In this document: piece by piece, positions 47,392 through 60,649 of the stretch
Layout: the number at the start of each line of letters is the position of its first letter
Numbering within the stretch: position 1 is the first letter of the stretch
NCBI GenBank assembly: GCA_009739215.1
Contig: VSJF01000005.1
Span: 1,860,001-1,924,000 of the forward strand
Source of the DNA: Floccularia luteovirens
Taxonomy: Eukaryota; Basidiomycota; Agaricomycetes; Agaricales; Squamanitaceae
Reading direction: 5' to 3'
Length of the DNA stretch: 64,000 bases
The notes under the pieces: model-generated
What the model was told of the DNA's origin: nothing
The model's database searches: none
What the model saw: only the letters and a program-made list of their open reading frames with translations
Translations under genes and position numbers: made by a program

Positions 47392-50300
47392 TGTAGAAAT
47401 GTGATGATGAGTACTGCCTCAAAATGCTCAGGCTTTATAGCAAGTTGCAGTGCATGAGTCGAGGTTAGACGGTAAATCAAGGAACCAGATCTGAGGAACC
47501 AATCTCTGGATACAAGATAATTCCAAGGAGTTGAGATTAGATGACATTCTGTTGTGAAACGGAGGCAGGGCTATGGAAGACCTTTCAAATTGTGACCATG
47601 TGCAGATACCGATTCAAGAGACGGTAATAAGACGCATAGTATTTTCGGAAGTGTCCGTCATTTGGAGTACCTCTTGGCTACGTTTCTGTTGGCCTAACTT
47701 GGGAAAAGACGGCAGATGGACACGACACAGACAGGCCCATGGCGGAAATGATTGATTCACAGAGACAGCCGGACTATTTTGAGAAACATGGCGACTTTTC
47801 GGAGTTAGGACAAAATCAAGCGTGGTGGAGTTGGTCGACACAGCTCTAGAGATTCATGGATTGACGGCCTTGGTGTTATGGTGCGAACCACTTAGTCACC
47901 ACCAATGAGTGACAGTGGCCAAATCGGTCGGTCACTGATACTATTTTGAGTTAGTATACCTTTTTTTTCGGAGTGTTTGAGAATACTTTATGTAGTGGTC
48001 GTAACTAATTATAACAAGTGATGTATTTCATTGATTGCTCATATATCTTAATCACTAGAGCACAAAAAAATTGGAGGGCGAAAAGAATGAAAAAAAGAAT
48101 ACAAAATGAACTTGTGATAATACTCTGAAGGCCACAAATATCTTGCCAGTATTCAGGTCAGTTCCGATCAGTACAATACACAAGTGGGAACATCACACCC
48201 ACAGGTCGATGAATGCATACCAGGGAGGTTTGAGCACAAATCTAGGATGCTCAAGCCAAGGTTATTGCATCCCACTTCGCACCATAGATAAAGATAAGCG
48301 GTAGTCGGATGGACGTTCCAAGTTCCAAGCTTATCACCTCGTTTCACTGAAAAAAAGGACTTCACGTCAAGCGATATAATGTCTCAGGGAAACGATCAAT
48401 AAGATACTAGTCAGTATAATACTACCTGAATGAACAAGCTGCCTGTCTTCGGGTGACATAATAAGACCAACCAACGATCGCGGTGATGGGAAGCCGTTCA
48501 TTTCCTCCTGTTATCTCTATACCTCAGTCCTCCCTTGTCCAAAACCGAAGCGGTGGCTTGAAATCTTCCGAAAGGGCAGATTAGAAATACTTGGATTTTC
48601 TCACTACCTCATGGTACCAATCAGTGTGTTAGCATTCTGTCAGACGGAGCACGACTTGGCAGGACATACTAATGTATGAAAAAAAGTACAACCAGTTACG
48701 ACATATGTTAATAATGGCACGAAACAGACTTTTGAAGTGCATGAGAAGTACCGAAAGGAACCGGATCTTTGATTGAGCATAACAAGCCAACGTCAACCCT
48801 TCTCTTCCAAACACCAACAAATACAACTCTCATAAGCTTAAGCAAACCTGTGTTCCGATGACAAGGTTGGCTCTGGTAACAATCCCATATGATTTTCGAT
48901 TACACCAAATTTGACCCGATCTTACTTCTTTGACCGATAAGCTAATTGTATTCGTTATCCGACTTTTTTTTTTTTTTGGTTGAAGCCGCACATCATCTGG
49001 CTTTGAAACTATGATCTTCAAACGTCATGCCATCCCGAACAATTGTTGTTCACATGCCCCATAAACGCCATCCGAAGAAACAACCCTCATTCATGCGAGC
49101 AAAATGGTAAATGTTTCCGTTGCATCTTCTGGAGTAACCGTAACAAGCATCCCTGCACATATCTAGAGATTCTGTGGAAGAATCAGGATGATCCCAATAC
49201 TCGAGTACACAAGCGTTCAGAAGTTTCCGATTGTACCCGCCATCCGTACGTACCTTTTAAAGATTTGTGCGTGCAAAAAATCACCCTTACCCCGCTGCTG
49301 GTTAGTCATTCCCATCATCAACTTATCAACTTCCGAAACTGACCTGACGCCTAATCAAGTCATTCCATATCCTATGTAAAACTAATACCTGTACAGGAAT
49401 GGAAAATACCGTGCCAATTCGAAGTCTATGCACATGTATGCGCCGGGTCTTAACATTAAATTGGATCTCAAACAGACGGGCCGCTGTCATCATATGTAGA
49501 TACGACGGGCTAGTTCTCACTAATCATCGCATCTACGAGTAGGCGCGAGTTGCACCACAAACTTTTTCACATTTTCATATCACCCTGCTGCTCTTGAGCC
49601 AACACGAAGTGGAAATACGCAGCTTGGAGAAACCTCACAGCTCCAATGCAAACTGTATTTTTGTGGAAATACAATGCCGTTCTAGCGATGCTTACCCTAC
49701 CTTGCGAATCTCGAGCATCGTCTCCGGGTCAGGAGATACCCCACCGTGGTCGATTTAAGTCTTTCGTAACAAATTGTTTGCCATATAAACTACATATGTG
49801 GTGTGTACGTGCCAAGGCTTTTTCTATGGTGTCTTCGAACCATCGGGTTCTTGTGCAAAATCCGATAAACAGAGACCGATGGAGATTATGTGAAGGCTCA
49901 TAATCAGCGTCATACGCTATATCATATTGGCAACCTCATTTCAAATTACAAAAGAAGATACCCGCACTTTACTACGTCCATAAGGCATATGACTCCTCGA
50001 ATCTACATCGTGCCATTTCCTCGAATCGGATCGACCTCTCCTGATCACCCATGCGGTCCAAGAAGGACGTGCTTATATTATGGAAGATAACGGGTGCAAA
50101 AATCATCCTGTATACCAACCCGATTCCTAAGTTCTATATTTATCATCCGACTTGTGCATTGAACGGTCCATTATTTTTCAACACCCAGAAACGAAATATG
50201 GGTGGATGTCGCAATTTTGAATCATAATGGTTAATCATCTCCCGCTCAAAATTATAATGGACTATACATGGTAAGTATGACCAGGAGTCAAATTACTACA

Positions 50301-51134
50301 TCGACATGTGATACTTGTACAGCCTTCGACTGAGCTTCATACTAATGTCCATTAAAAATTGACAGTTGAATTTCTTACCCTCTGTGCTTTTCTATGCACG
50401 GGCTACTTCATCTTCATCAGATCCATTGTGGCTATGAATCCTTTCCGAGTATCCTTTTAGCGTTTAATATCGCTCATAACCACGACGGACTCCTCCTAGA
50501 TTCCTACTCTCTGTTTACTCGAAATGTACTAAGCGCGGACAGTGGCCCTGCAAATTGATGACATCTACCAGCTAGGAAACAGTTTGGCCTCACTGGTTCA
50601 CCCTTGACTGCTATCAAAGTTTCTCAATCGCTTGGCAACCATTGTTTTCCGACAGATTTACTTTTTTTCTACTTGTCATAGTCTAACACTCCGACACTCC
50701 TCTGCGGTCACAATAAACAAAGAAGCTGATCTGTAAAAAGCTATGCAAGACAAATTGTCACTCCTAGATCCACTAATATCGGAATTAACAGATAAAGTAA
50801 GTGGCTGTACCCTGTAATTGATTTCTGCCCTGTCTTGTGGTTGGAGTATTGGTGATATATTATAATATTCAATTGAGTTGGAGTGTGAGTTATCTCTTAT
50901 ACTTACTGTACAGTTTCAGTTTCGCACACATCATTAATTTTTCTCAGGTCATTGAGGAGCTGTTATCATGGAATGGAAGTAGCTTCTTCTGGCAAACCCA
51001 CCCTCTGGAACCATATGATAATGGGTATTCAAAGTTTCGATCGAAACTCTAGAAGTAGGGTACGTGGATTTCCAAATGATCATTGCGGTGTCAATAAAAG
51101 TACAAATACAGGTTCATGATTTTTTTCGTTCAAT
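47392..51134. other. Long stretch without a supported gene
   Basis: About 3.7 kb with only scattered short frames on both strands and no splice-consistent model. An A/T tract lies at about 48,964-48,980. The left end carries the TmpA-like promoter and the right end the 3' flank of an F-box gene. I see no terminal repeats or transposase motif. Confidence 0.4.
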
Positions 51135-52894
51135 TTACATACAAAATAAAACGGTATCAAAGAAAAGGGGGGAGGTGAAAGGATGACATAGGATATAAAG
51201 ACAACTGGAAAAGCCAGAACATTTCAAACAGCCTGCCTCGCCAACCTCGATCCTCTTTAGGTTCGGACATTTCTGGCGCAAGACAGCAAGATCATGTGGT
51301 TGCCACATCTCGAATTTAGGGTTACCTATACCAATGGCAAGACTTTCGATACATGGGAAAAGCGATGCCCATTGGAGGAGAACCACTCTATTTCGAGGAT
51401 CAAGATAGGAATCTTCATCATCGCCTGGGATAAATTCCAAACTTTTCACACAAGTTACGGCAGAATGGATGTCGGGGATGTCAGATTCCTGGCGAATGCA
51501 AGACATCCAGTCTATGGTGCGGTAACGGGGTAGATGTATACAAAGTGATATATCATTTTTCCGGTGGTGCGAACCTAATGCGCGGATAATATCTTCGTAA
51601 GTTTGCTGGAAGACTAAGGTCGAGTCGTGGGGAGAGTGGATATTTATGGATGTTAACAGAGGGACAGCACTCTCTCCACGAAGTAATGAAAACGCCATCT
51701 CGATACTACCCTTAAAATGCTTCAAGTTAGAGAGGATCCCACGTGAAGCGGCAGCTCCGATGGAAGAACTGGAGCCTGTAAAACATGACGTGGTGGACAT
51801 CTCGAAAGATGTGATGCCCTGATGCCGCAGTAAAAATTCTGAAAGGGAGGAATACGAGATGCATCGATTGTTGATGTTGAGAGTTTGGAGTGTTGGTATT
51901 GTTATGGAAGAGAGGAGTTTGGCACTTTCATGCACGGATAATCCTATGCTTCCGAGAGAGAGTCTTGTGATTGGGGCGGAATTAAGGACGCTCAGTGTCC
52001 ATCGGAAAAGGGATAGGCTGAAAAAAAGTGGGGAATCCAGAATGAATGTCTTGATTTGTGGGTTGACACCTGTTGGGATGTGGAGTCCATTGTCCTTTTC
52101 TACTATTGAGAGTTTAGACAATCCACTGGAATGCTGTCCGATTGGGGAAGTATATGATGTCGGGTTGAGGGGGATGATGTTTACTCGTACTTGTGCCATT
52201 GGACAAGCATTGGAATGTGTTGCACAAAGCCTTGACGGAGCGGTAGATAATACTTGTATTACCATCTTGCGGTGACTCGGCAGAATGTTTGGGACGTGTC
52301 ATCCCAGCATCTCTCCCATCCAGGGCTGACGGTTCTTCCGTAGGTTGGGCGACATAAGTTAGCTTGAAAGCCCTTTCCTCCCATGCGATGCTATGTAAGC
52401 TCCCCACCACCTCCAAAGCTGCCCCCTTCTCTGTGCACATGGTAGTGACAGCCGCAAGCCACTTGATCCAGTCATCCCGCTCCTTCTTGCCAAGTCCATC
52501 CACTGTTTGATTGTAACTCGGTTCTACCTTTATCTTGACACTGTCGACATCTTTCATTTGTGCAAGGAACCCTAACATGCTGCGTAACGCATTTTGTGCA
52601 CCCGGGGCTTGAGTGAACCTACACTGAATATGTTTATACGATTTGACTTTGTAAACTCCCAAGCCTAGCTGCTTCAAGGGCAGCCTGCGGTATCCATTAC
52701 CAGAGTGTGCGTAAGGAGATGAGGATCAGCCCATTTGATTCCTCGAGGTCGGCGACGTTAAGCCGTTTGAGAACTTCTGTGAAAAGTTGGTAGTGGAAGT
52801 GTCTACACGTGGTGGACAATCTGGACAAGGACGTGTTGCCCAGGCACTTTCCTATGTGCAGCAGTAGCTCTTGTGGGAGGTCAATGAGCAGCAT
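51135..52894 (-). CDS. F-box protein
   Basis: The N terminus is an F-box (MLLIDLPQELLLHIGKCLGN, then STTCRHFHYQLF). The remaining frame carries LRR-like leucine spacing (LSLGSIGLSVHESAKLL and PTLQTLNINNRCISY) and ends near a cysteine-containing tail. It looks like a substrate receptor of an SCF ubiquitin ligase. Exon 1 runs down to about 52,710. The next exon, starting near 52,680, is in another frame with no good GT donor of the right phase; a GC donor (AATGG|GCTGAT) would join ESNG to LPLKQLG. A 73-nt intron near 52,192-52,264 (phase 1) joins the next two exons cleanly. ATG at 52,892-52,894. Not closely related to the F-box pair at 2.3-7.7 kb. Confidence 0.65.
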
Positions 52895-53161
52895 GGTAAA
52901 GGTAAAGGGTATAGAATGATGCAGGGTATATGCTTAACAACGTTATAAGCCTTAAGTAGGGTCGTTGATGATAATCCACATCACTCATCACTCATTCAAG
53001 TTCGCTCAATGAGTTCCATTCTATTCATAGCAATTTTTATTCTCATAAAGTAAGTGGAATCGTGTAATAAGACCTTCAAAATAGTGCTGCAGCTGTTGAA
53101 TTACTCATAGGGTCAAGTGAGCCGAAGATCAAGGATGGCTTCTTATTGCTTCCTTGCTATC

Positions 53162-55163
53162 TTATCTTGTGACCTTACTCCTGTCCACACCCAAGGCAAC
53201 TACACAAACAAGGATAGAATAGACGCTCAAGATACACATCGCTCGCAAGTCTCCAGTATACATGGTTGGTACAGCCAGGTTAACCACACCCGTCAGAACA
53301 TTTGCCTTATCACTCCCATTAGATTCCATGACATGTAATTGACCAGAGTTTGTGTCTTACCAAAAGGAATAGTGGCAACCCGTGTTCATTGATCGCAATA
53401 AATAGAGCTGGAGGATTGTGCTGTATCACCTGCACCTCAGGTGATTGGTGTGCGGCACCGTGGTCGAAGCCCGAGCTTTCATACTTTCTTAGTTTTCTTC
53501 GGGGATGCCCGTGGGAAGAAGCATAAATCAAGAACAACTAGATAGGACAGAAGGAAGGAAGTATTAAAAGCGACCACCCATATGATGTATGGGAAGTTGA
53601 CCTGGGAGTTGTCAAGCTTCGGTAAAAAAGATATTTCGAGTTCACGTACCATCCGCCGAGACACATCACCTCTGTCCAACCAATGCCCAGAAATTTTCGT
53701 AAGACCCAAAAGACTCCACCATACGATAGCATACGAACATAGTTCTATCGTAATTTTGCCTGTCTGCCTGGGAGCATGTAGGTCAAGATCTTTATCAGTA
53801 TTCCACTGCCGCTGACTGGCATCATCCCGATCAATCTTTTTACGACCACGGGAAAGTTCTTGCTGTCTTCGTCGGAAAAAGGAAGGTGATGGAGGAAGAA
53901 TTAGTGTTCCTGCTGAGAGGCCAAGGATGTGAATAGCTAGGTAGCCTAAAGAAAATCTCAACTTTTTATTGAAGTATTATAGTTGAAGGTGATTTACCTG
54001 TCAGAGATACAATTCCTTCTTTGTTTGAACTGACAATTGATTTCCGCGGAGCAGAAAGGACAAAGTTTTTTAGATGTAGGTTAGACAACGTCAGTTGATG
54101 CCCTGAGATATGTTAAATTTAGCACCCGTGAAGCTAAGCCGCTGGAGCAAACCAACACACCTATTGCAATGAGTATTCCAACCAGTGAAATCGGGAGATA
54201 TATCAGTACTGGATGTAACAGGACTTGCAGAATAGGCAATAGAGCAAGAGTTATGAAAAAGTTCCAGTGTGTGCCGTACTCTGATACATGCTCCTTGACA
54301 CACGAAATCCCACTTGAGTAAGTCAAAAACATGTCGAACAGCCCATCAGCTTACGGGATATTCCGTTCCCTTAACCAACAAAACTCGTACTAGGCCAAGT
54401 AGGATGATCGGAAAGCATTTACGCGTCACTTTTATTAATTTTGGTAGCAGAGGTGAAGTTATATATCCTGGATTTGTTAATAGTGGGATAGCAGATACTA
54501 TTCCTTGTGAAAAGACAAACGAGCCGACTCCGAGGTCCATCTTCCGAATAAGGAGTACAAAATTCAGACGCGCTTGACGCCAAAAAAAGGTATGACTTAC
54601 CAAGGACGCGCCATAGGTTTCGCATTTTACCAATACCCGAGGGAAGACAGGAAAGTCAACTGCAAGTATCGCGAGGAAGGTCATGAGCAACATATGTGCT
54701 CTATACGTCGTCAAAGCAGGCAAAGGTGGTATCCTGAGCTTCCCGGCCCCACTTTGAACGCTGGAATGGCTTATAGCAGTCGATGACGGTTGACTAGATG
54801 GTAGTGGGGTCCCCATTTCACGTCTTCGAAAGAGTAGGAGCACAATTGCGGTGGGTATAAACAAAAGAATGGACAACAGTATCGGCCTCATTGCAAAGAT
54901 GGTCATGGAGAGCAAGAGCGGGAGCACAAGAATACTCCATGATAATAAGAAGTTAACACGCCAGGTTGGAGGTAGTCTAGTGCAGATGGCGGCATAAAGG
55001 GAGACGGATGCCTGTTCTGGTAAGTAATGAGGCCTCCGTTTTGTACTTGTATAATGTAATGACGCACCAATGCAACGAGAGATATGAGATTGATATGAAA
55101 GATAGAAGAGCCTGTTGTATCTGATACAAAAGCTTCTTTCGCGATTTTGTAGTCGTTCGCCAT
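53162..55163 (-). CDS. GWT1: GPI-anchored wall transfer protein 1, inositol acyltransferase
   Basis: Eight exons encode a multi-pass ER membrane enzyme that acylates the inositol of GPI-anchor precursors, an essential step for wall and plasma-membrane GPI proteins. The N terminus [19 protein letters not shown] is the family start. Conserved later segments include [73 protein letters not shown] and the final [32 protein letters not shown]. Introns (for example a 59-nt one after exon 1) are all GT..AG in the needed phases. TAA at 53,162-53,164, ATG at 55,161-55,163. Length and ordering match the family. It is head to head with SFM1. In this window it would serve the predicted GPI protein at 39,863. 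Confidence 0.93.
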
Positions 55164-55279
55164 CGCTATCGTCGAGGACAGTGGCTCAGACTTATAAGGT
55201 GACTAGCAACGTGACATCCACCTAAGACCCCGAAATTGGTACTTGACTACTTAATCTGATACGATATTGTAAAGTCAAG
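55164..55279. promoter_or_regulatory. Very short bidirectional promoter (GWT1/SFM1)
   Basis: Only 116 bp separate the two start codons of divergently transcribed conserved genes, so both promoters and both 5' leaders must fit or overlap here. No TATA box is obvious. Confidence 0.6.
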
Positions 55280-56450
55280 ATGGGGCTCATCTATGCCATC
55301 GGTGTGTGTGTACAATGCTACTTATCGTACCTTTGATACCAGATTTTTGAAACAACACCTCATCTGCAGAACATATGGAAGAAGATTCCACAGAGCAAGG
55401 TGCTCACCCGATCCCACCATGGGTTGAACTAGAGTATCTCGTTTGTGATTCCCAAAGAAAAGAAAACATACCTGGTTTTTAATAAAAATTCGATCAGCAT
55501 ATGCGGACACTGGCAGGCCCAGATGCACATATCCACTTCACGAATCTCTCAAAATCATCTTGCGATTATCTTGATTCATTATTTAACAAAAACAACACAC
55601 TTCCGACACACTCTAAGCTAGCACATGTTTCGTGTCACCAAGAAAGCATTTTGGATCTCCTGCAAAACACTCTGGGTATCCCAAATTCTCGCGTTTGCCT
55701 CTTAGATCCAAAAGCAGAGCTCCCACTCTCACCTGAAGATGGATACAATAAAAATCCTAGTGGTTTTCAATTATTCTTGTTCGGGGTTAGTCTTACCATC
55801 TCTTTACAACTTGCTAGTTAACCTCTTGCTCCAATTAAGGGTATACTAGGTATGCCCTATTAGTTCTCCCATGATCCAATAATCTTTGCCCTCATTTCTA
55901 ACATATCCATTTCACTTGTAAAATAAACAGGCGACGACCCTCCGCGCGACCGCACCGCCGAACTCCGCATCCTCGGTTTTCCTTCTCGCCATCTAGGACC
56001 CGTCCAAATGACGACGGACACCGCTTTAGGAGTTGTCGCGCGTGTTGCTAGTGGGTGGGTGGATGGTGAACAGAAGGAACGCGTGAGGCTAGAAGATGTG
56101 GGATATATTGTTGAGTGTTATTCGAGTGATTAAGAAACGTTTTCTTACCTCTTTCTATTGAAGGACTTTCCGACTATCAGGTTTAACGCCAGAGAATCCG
56201 TGGAAATGCCCTTCCGTGCGTGCTTTTACTGTTCTCTTCACTACATAAGACACCCCTTCATTCATCATTACACCTCCGTTAACATTTGTTCGTTCCTATG
56301 TTCCGGACAATAACTAACCTTCACACAGGTTACATTATCCAAGACAATAAAAACCCCAAAAAGGGCTCTACATCAGAACAGACACCCCTTCTTCCTCCTG
56401 GCATGCGAGAACACTTACACGCAGATCTGGATCGTGGTTTCGAGTTTTGA
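55280..56450 (+). CDS. SFM1: SPOUT-family protein arginine methyltransferase Sfm1
   Basis: Seven exons rebuild the SPOUT enzyme that in yeast methylates an arginine of ribosomal protein S3 (uS3). The N-terminal family signature IEHMEE is formed across intron 1. Further landmarks are HIHFTNLS, VCLLDPKAELPLSPEDG, the knotted cofactor-binding FLFGGILGDDPPRDRTAELR, RHLGPVQMTTDTAL, DFPTIRFNARESVEMPFRYI and the closing PLLPPGMREHL. The GGIL motif is completed only by a 10-nt exon at 55,840-55,849 (GGTATACTAG) between two introns, so the exon is required and not a misread. ATG at 55,280, TGA at 56,448-56,450. A soluble cytosolic enzyme. Confidence 0.93.
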
Positions 56451-57361
56451 ATGAGGTTAGTGTGGCAACAACTATTCCTTACAAACACAAGGGGAGACCA
56501 GTCTATCAACCTTAACCAAATTAAAAACCCCGATGTCCTGTATCACACCTGTGATACAAAAAAAAACATATGTATAACATTGCATGCATGGCCATAATAC
56601 AATTGATGAGCTGGATATAATATAATACAAGAAAAATACAAACACACGAGAAATAGATGAAAGGCATGAGAACGTAACCAAAAAAGAAAGAAAGAAAAGC
56701 TGGATATATAAAAGGTGCAGTGCGGAAAGAAAGTGAAAGCATGAAATGTAGACTATGAGATATGTGAAATTGTGTAGGAGGAATGAAGACAATGGGGAAG
56801 AGCTGAAAACAAACAAACTACGACCGGTGGTATATGATTTAGGATTGGCGGCAGAGGGAGGTGAGAAGGCTTGAATTTCTTGAGAGCGGTAACGCATGGA
56901 TGGTGCGATGCTTCAAGGTAGACTCGCGGTAGACACAGGAAGAAGAGTAACATGAGTCGAAAATGGATGAAGATTTGGGTGATCACATGGAAATGGAAGT
57001 CCATCTCAAAAAAAAACATCGGCATCGAGGAACCAGATCCATAAGAAATGGGGAATCTGCATCCATATAAAAAGCACGGAAGGAGGTTGTTTCAAAATAT
57101 ATGGCAGTTGAAAGCAAAAAGGAGAAAAGAAAAAGTAAAAAAAAGTTGATTCACATGTGTATGCAAAATGTATGACTTTCATCGTACGCACACCACGTCC
57201 CGTAGAATGAGAAAAAAAGGAGAGGGGGGAAACCAAAAATCTTAAACACCAAAACACGAATGGATATTTTTTTTTTAAATTAAAAAAATCCAATCATGGA
57301 GATTCAGGTCGAAAAAAAATCAATCATCTCCTCCAATTGAAAAAACGAGATGAGAAACAAA
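56451..57361. other. Convergent 3' spacer with strand-biased low-complexity DNA
   Basis: SFM1 and ATG1 end towards each other here. The plus strand is rich in A and G runs (and the minus strand in T and C), especially at 56,560-57,340. The hydrophobic peptides read from the minus strand are artefacts of this bias. No gene. Confidence 0.6.
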
Positions 57362-60300
57362 TCATCGAGCTTCCCATGGTGCAGGAACCCGTGCCACATC
57401 CGCAAGGTTCTGATCTGCCCTTGCATCATTCACGCGTTCTCGATCAGTCATCGCCATACGGGCGCGACATCTCACAAGTCGTAGTTTCGTTCGTTTTATC
57501 CCTACACATGGACATTATTTCAGTTTATGAAAAAGAAAAGAAAAGAAAAAAGAGACTCACAAGTTGCTATAGTCTCCCTATCCTCATCCATAAACGGATT
57601 CCCAGCTTGTAACAAATCATCTTGCAAGGAATACAAACACCAAAGTGATTCCTCATATAATTTCTCGCATTCGTCTGGACTCGTTGCTTGATCTAACAAC
57701 TCTTTACGAGCAGCAGTTCGGCTCTGGGGGTAAGGATTAGTTTAAAGGATGTCAGACTAGGTAGAAAATTCGCAAGGAGTAAAATAGTACGCACAAGGAC
57801 AAGAGCTCGATCATACACCAATTGGTCAAGCCAACTCTTCGGTCCATCATATTGAGCTGGCAACCAAGTCTTGACAAGTGCAGCACGGTCGTTACATTTA
57901 ATAAAATGGTCTTTAAACCAACATAAAGCTGACACAAAATTGAACGTCAATAATCAAACTATTCTCAATCCCAAATGAAAAAACATACCATCATCAAACC
58001 CTTCACTAACGACAAAATCTCCATCTGGATGTCTCATCTTCATATGTTCTTGAAAATTCCTCAACTTGTCAATCCCCTTTTGCGAAAATGACATGAGTAG
58101 CATATACACTGCAACGCATGTTACAGCATTATATTCCGCTTCCACATCCGCATGTTTCCTCCTCCTAGCATGTTTGTCTGCTTCTCCTTCTCTTTTCGTA
58201 AACTTTGTTGGATCTGGCAGTGGCTCTAAAAAAAACAAAACAAACCAATCAATCAATCAATCAATAAACAAGAAGAAAAAATTCAGATGGATCATCATTC
58301 ATATCACCATCCAAATCAGGGGAGAGAAAAGAAAACGCACTCTGTGGTACAGCTTTCACATACTCATACATCTCATCCGCCCAATGGGTCAATACATCCG
58401 TCTTCTGAGCCAATTCTTCCAATGACGCCAACAACTCATCCTCCAATGGATCACGCTCCCCACCCCCTTCCCCATCCAACGCAATAATCTGCGCACGACG
58501 TGGCGACGACGGCACACTATATTCCCTCCCAGAAGACGGTGAGCCACGGGATGACCCAAATAATGTCTTTGACGCAATACTGATCGCACGGTTCAACGCA
58601 TTCGTTGCTGCACGTGAAGGTGATGAGGATAATGGGGAAGGTGGGACGGGGGCATTCGTGTTGGGAGGCGGAGGAAATGTGATCTTCGCTGCAGGCGGTG
58701 GAGGGAATTCTGGAGAGTAATCATCAACAGACGGTGTAGGAGGAATTTTGCGATCATGAAGAGGTCGTCTAGGTTGAGAAGCAATTTCTGAAAAAAGGAA
58801 TTAGACTGTAAATAGGTTTTATATGCTAGTGAAGTTTACCATCTACAACACGATTAAACTCAACAGCACGTGTATCCCCTACGAGTACATACTCCCGTCG
58901 TAGGATTCCATCTTCTTCAGTTTCTCCGGGTATAAAAGATCCTTCCGTGGATAATGGTTTGGGTATTCTGCGTTCCACCCCATTCGAGGGTGGGCTTAGT
59001 CGTTGTGCGCCATTCGCGGAAGTTGAGACTTTGTCTCTCGAACTTCCAGAGCTGCTTTGTTTGAATAAGTTTCAACCCCAAAGAAAAACTGATAAAGTAA
59101 CCCCACCTGTCCCGAGGTAAAGCTCCATTTGTCATTTGCGGACTACCGTCTCCGTATTCATCTGCACCAGAAGGTCGCCTAAAGTTGAACTTGCTGGGCG
59201 GTATCATTGCCTTTGGGTCCAGGACTTCTGGTGGTATCACTCTGTGGTGCTCAGGTGTCGAAGGTCTCCCCGTCCATGGCTTTTGCTCCGAATCCTCCTC
59301 ATCCGCCTTGCTCGATGATTCTGCCATGGGAGGTGGTGATGGATCACGGGGTCGGGGGAATTTAGACTTTGCAAGGGCCGTACTGCCAAAGAATTCATCA
59401 TAACTAGCCCTTTCAACAGGATTACGTTTCAATAAAGCGCGAATCAGCTTTTTGACATCGCTTGGCACAGGTGATTCTTCACTCCCACCTCCACCGCTTT
59501 TTGCCGCTGTGGAAGTGGGATCTTCGTCCGGAAACTTGATACTCTTGGAATATTCGATTTTCTTGAGCAACTCGATGTGGTTTTGGGCTCGGAAAGGAGG
59601 TTTTCCGACAGCCATTTCATACAGCACAGCACCAACAGACCATAGGTCAGCTTTAGCACCATACTTTTCGTACCTCAAGATTTCGGGAGCCATGTATAAG
59701 CTGATTAATTGTTTAAATGTTGCAAACCGAAGGAAAGTAGAAATTGCTTACGGAGAGCCACATAATGTCTCTGCCATCATGGCGTTTGGGAGTGATCGGG
59801 CGAAACCAAAGTCGGCCACTTTTAATATGGGAACACCTAATGGGTGTCCCCGAGCGAGTTCTTCTGGTGACGCAGGGTTGAGGAGTAAATTCTAGACAAA
59901 GATCAGCAAATGGAAAGATTTTCATAACTAAGCACCCACCTGTGGTTTGATATCTCTATGTATTAGGTTTCGGTGCCGTAGAAACTTGAGAGCCCGAGCT
60001 ACGATAAGGAGAGTAAGGGTCATGAACATGAGTCGGAGTAGTGGGAGAACACACCCAATTGCCTCAGAAAGCTTCGAACGACGATTTCATCTAATCCACC
60101 TGTCCTTGGATGTGGGTAATATTGAGGGGGAGCTGACGGTGAAGGGACATATTCGAGACCCTCTACACGACCTCGTTTCTTGATGTAATTCGTAAGGTCA
60201 CCACCAGCACAATATTCCATTATCAGGTAGATATGGCGTTCCGCACGCTAAGAGCAACAAACATGGTAACGATAAAGGCCACAAAGCGAGAGTTGCACAC

Positions 60301-60649
60301 AAGAGCTCACCACGATATCTATCAATTTCGTGATATGTCGGTGGGAGAGTGATTTAAGTATTTGTATCTCGCTTTGTAGATTATCGAAGAGCTTTGCGCT
60401 GAGGTTGTCCCGCTTGACTGTCTTGATAGCGACCTGCTGTTTAGTTTCCTGAGGTATCCTAGTTAGTGAGTGTTATCATTGCGTAGAGACGAGACGTGCC
60501 TCGTGGTAGCCTTTGTATACGGTAGCAAAGCTACCCTTGCCTATGTCACCAACGATAATGTATGGCTTGGCCTCATCGTCTTCCACGATCTTATTCGTCG
60601 TAGAGGTCGCACTCGTCGATCTTCGTGTGTATTGGGGGGCGGGGGACAT
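57362..60649 (-). CDS. ATG1: Autophagy-initiating serine/threonine kinase Atg1 (ULK/UNC-51)
   Basis: A many-exon gene encodes the full-length kinase. The N-terminal catalytic domain shows the glycine loop in [18 protein letters not shown] Lys, the catalytic [20 protein letters not shown], and the activation segment ending [12 protein letters not shown], with [18 protein letters not shown] in the hinge. A long Pro/Ser-rich linker ([20 protein letters not shown]) follows, then the C-terminal tandem MIT region ([40 protein letters not shown]) that binds Atg13, and an end reading PWEAR. Atg1 with Atg13/Atg17 starts autophagosome formation. The first intron (60,449-60,499) starts with GC (GAG|GCACGT) and is the only one giving [15 protein letters not shown] at 60,647-60,649, TGA at 57,362-57,364. 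Confidence 0.95.

Noticed and set aside
56472..57293. Several hydrophobic minus-strand open frames
   Set aside because: They come from pyrimidine-rich low-complexity DNA between convergent genes and have no start context, splice sites or homologous features.
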